The position numbers and the translations under genes were made by a program. From contig NZ_JAHHDX010000149.1 of NCBI RefSeq assembly GCF_018619335.1, positions 1 to 64,000 of the forward strand: a DNA stretch of 64,000 nucleotides, written 5' to 3'. This DNA is from Alteromonas sp. ALT199 (GTDB lineage Bacteria > Pseudomonadota > Gammaproteobacteria > Enterobacterales > Alteromonadaceae). Of the stretch, positions 63,405 to 64,000 are shown piece by piece. The notes beneath the pieces are model-generated. The model saw only the letters and a program-made list of their open reading frames with translations. It did not search any database and had not been told where the DNA came from. Position 1 is the stretch's first letter. Every line of letters starts with the position of its first letter.

Positions 63405-64000
63405 AAGTGTTCTCCTTGTCTTATTCCCCCCTATAGTGCTGCTGGTGGTCTCCTCGTCTGTCGCTAAGTCGTTCTCTAATGTCCATTTACCAATAACCAA
63501 CCTAGTTATCATTACTGGTTAGCTAGTGAATAAATACAATTGAGTACGTCTAAATTGATTAATCGAAGTGTCGCAGATTAAGAAGGGAAGTAAATTGAAT
63601 GAAATGTAGCAACCACGTGTTAGTCGACTACTGTCAGTTTTAAATTAATAAAAACAGGGTATGAGAAACGGATAAACAAACTATTTCAGTTTCTATATGG
63701 CTTCTCTTCCCTAGGTCAGGGAGTCGTGTATCCCTTGATTTTATTGGCTTTAGTGAATATTAGGTAAATCTAAAAAATCTGGAGAGCTTTGAGGTTGTTA
63801 GCTCTAGCCAACCGCTAAGCGAGAAGTGCGGATACAAAGCATCATTACAGATCGACAACGGCTTTCTACGAGCTTTTCTGGGTACAATTAATATGATTGC
63901 GTTAGGTGAGATAACTCGATCTGAGAGAGCTTTACAGAGCCTCAAACAGTTAAGCGTGAGACTCCGTTGTGATAGTGCTGAAGATGTCTAACAGAGGAGT
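63405..64000. other. 596-bp gene-free end of the window
   Basis: No convincing gene is visible. The stretch upstream of the polymerase-like gene contains TAACCA (63487-63492 region) and TGGTTA spaced about 16 bases apart around 63487-63520, a possible operator. The rest is AT-rich and lacks hallmark repeats or an integrase start. Confidence 0.45.

Noticed and set aside
63760-63945. 61-codon minus-strand frame near the window end
   Set aside because: Composition and lack of start signals suggest a chance frame.

Overview
The window reads as a chromosomal segment of a marine gammaproteobacterium, most likely Alteromonas or a close relative in the Alteromonadaceae. This is an inference from gene content and synteny. 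The order pdxB - asd(usg) - fimV - truA - accD - folC - dedD-like SPOR gene - cvpA - purF is the classic gammaproteobacterial block. The cysS / ppiB / lpxH group, yqiJ-yqiK, mltD / gloB / yafS-like and metG / mrp / dcd groups are also typical. No rRNA operon or CRISPR array is visible. One tRNA gene is present (tRNA-Pro, anticodon GGG, 60362-60438).

Layout. (1) 1-5250 is an AT-rich accessory island of five unrelated plus-strand genes with wide spacers: a two-TM protein, a stand-alone proteasome-like Ntn hydrolase, a HEPN-like protein with an Rx4H motif, an Mrr-type nuclease and a protein resembling a class III nucleotide cyclase. Two near-identical 50-bp direct repeats bracket the Ntn-hydrolase/HEPN pair. 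(2) 5257-7881 holds a Crp/Fnr regulator with an alpha/beta hydrolase, divergent from a class II aldolase, with a TGTCG-N6-CGACA dyad between them. (3) 8121-22562 is the conserved pdxB-to-purF block, with a 1486-residue acidic FimV carrying a DNA-level tandem repeat. (4) 22649-29272 holds a Yip1 protein, MiaE, an AcpH-like protein, an S10 peptidase, and a soluble histidine kinase divergent from a short BLUF photoreceptor. (5) 29310-39278 is a stress and metabolism region: LysR/alcohol dehydrogenase, a large catalase broken by one missing base, SDR, peroxiredoxin-like, AcuI/YhdH with HxlR, and sucrose phosphorylase with an 18-bp palindromic operator. (6) 39665-60252 is mostly housekeeping: YqiK/YqiJ, LpxH, PpiB, CysS, a CtlX-AstA fusion with an Lrp regulator, a voltage-sensor-like membrane protein, MltD, GloB, a methyltransferase, MetG, Mrp, Dcd, an SLC13 transporter, an AraC regulator and a YHS protein. 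(7) From the tRNA-Pro to the window end the content becomes mobile-element-like: a DUF4041/GIY-YIG-type protein and a protein with family-A polymerase palm motifs, consistent with an element integrated at the tRNA 3' end.

The strongest candidate for an undescribed system is the Ntn-hydrolase plus HEPN pair at 1165-2813. The protease-like protein begins Met-Thr and keeps Thr1, Asp17 and a Lys aligned with proteasome Lys33. Its partner carries an Rx4H motif of the kind found in HEPN ribonucleases. Other points worth checking are the BLUF / pseudo-receiver kinase pair, the CtlX-AstA fusion, the single-base catalase frameshift, the pore-less voltage-sensor protein and the polymerase-like protein of the tRNA-Pro element. 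All calls are from reading the sequence and translations. No database search was run.
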